Source of the DNA: Gloeophyllum trabeum ATCC 11539
Lineage: Eukaryota; Basidiomycota; Agaricomycetes; Gloeophyllales; Gloeophyllaceae
Direction of reading: 5' to 3'
Length of the DNA: 19,920 nt
NCBI RefSeq assembly: GCF_000344685.1
Contig: NW_006920414.1
Coordinates: 1,049,546 to 1,069,465, forward strand
Below, in pieces: positions 19,565 to 19,920 of this stretch. Under the pieces are notes generated by a model. The model was not told where the DNA came from, did not search any database, and was given only the letters and a program-made list of their open reading frames with translations. The position numbers and the translations under genes were made by a program. The stretch's first letter is position 1, and every line of letters starts with the position of its first letter.

Positions 19565-19615
19565 CTACCACGGGCTCGATCAGGACGTGATCCTCGATGC
19601 CATTGGACATTACAG

Positions 19616-19858
19616 GTGCCAGATCGTGACATCCCGTCCTTTTCCATCGACTACCCGTTGTGAGTCGTGATCTCTTTCATCTCTTCCTGGCTTCATTTGT
19701 GTGTATCTAGAGCGCACTCCGGTGCAATGGTAGAAGAGCAGGATAGGAGGGGGCCAATGTCTGCAGATGCAATTGCTGCTGCTATCCAGGATTTCAAGGA
19801 GCATGGAGGGCACTACAACGAGAGCTCCGATGAAGAGTCGGAGGATGCTGACGAGTAA
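19616..19858 (+). CDS. Possible 3' exons of an unknown acidic-tailed protein
   Basis: A plus-strand reading starts after an ATTACAG acceptor-like site at 19615, passes a 52-nt intron-like stretch (GTGAGT at 19659 to CTAG at 19711) that joins in frame, and continues MVEEQDRRGPMSADAIAAAI to an acidic tail (ESSDEESEDADE) and TAA at 19856-19858. The tail looks like a genuine protein end. No upstream exon is found in the window, since the sequence before it is transposase on the other strand, so the model is weak. No family is recognised. Confidence 0.25.
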
Positions 19859-19920
19859 TTAATGTGTTTCCAAAGACTGTAGCTGGTAGGGTATTCTAAA
19901 ATATATATACTGCACCATTA

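Noticed and set aside
1..19920. tRNA, rRNA, CRISPR array, biosynthetic cluster
   Set aside because: I looked for cloverleaf arms, regularly spaced direct repeats and clustered enzymes and found none.

Overview
The window is nuclear DNA of a filamentous fungus, most likely a basidiomycete (Agaricomycete). Genes are split by many introns of about 40-65 nt with GTRNGT donors. The set combines a fungal sulfite reductase beta subunit, a DUF6534-type seven-helix membrane protein and a Plavaka-type transposase, and the last two are families typical of Agaricomycetes. All gene models come from reading splice signals and reading frames by eye; no search or RNA evidence was available.

Layout. 1-2009: AT-rich flank with one copy of a dispersed repeat (92-238), two perfect short hairpins and doubtful exon-like pieces. 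2010-3786 (+): a DUF6534-family membrane protein cut into about 17 small exons, so no long ORF reveals it. 3787-4238: short unassigned stretch. 4239-8794 (-): sulfite reductase (NADPH) hemoprotein beta subunit, five exons, 1448 codons plus stop. 8795-9051: compact divergent promoter. 9052-9605 (+): ribosomal protein eL30, three exons, the second intron with a GC-AG boundary. 10255-11673 (+): C2H2 zinc-finger protein, four exons, three consecutive fingers.

11674-19920 is repeat-rich: a pair of direct repeats about 0.8 kb apart (12841-13336 and 13651-14025) related to the repeat at 92-238 and to another copy at 15935-16046; an LTR-like promoter region of T/C-rich minisatellite plus TATA box (14694-14994); a pair of CCAAT-containing palindromes (16498-16631); possible small spliced exons on the minus strand (17194-17653); and the carboxy-terminal half of a Plavaka-type transposase on the minus strand (17959-19564), damaged and lacking its amino-terminal half.

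The core of 4.2-11.7 kb is a conserved housekeeping block: sulfur assimilation (sulfite to sulfide for Cys/Met synthesis) and a translation gene share one intergenic promoter, with a probable regulator downstream. The flanks are accessory or transposon-derived. I saw no tRNA, rRNA, CRISPR array or biosynthetic cluster, and no convincing new multi-gene system. The most notable points are the cryptic 17-exon membrane-protein gene, the GC-AG intron, and a repeat family whose copies keep a foldable stem while the stem sequence changes.
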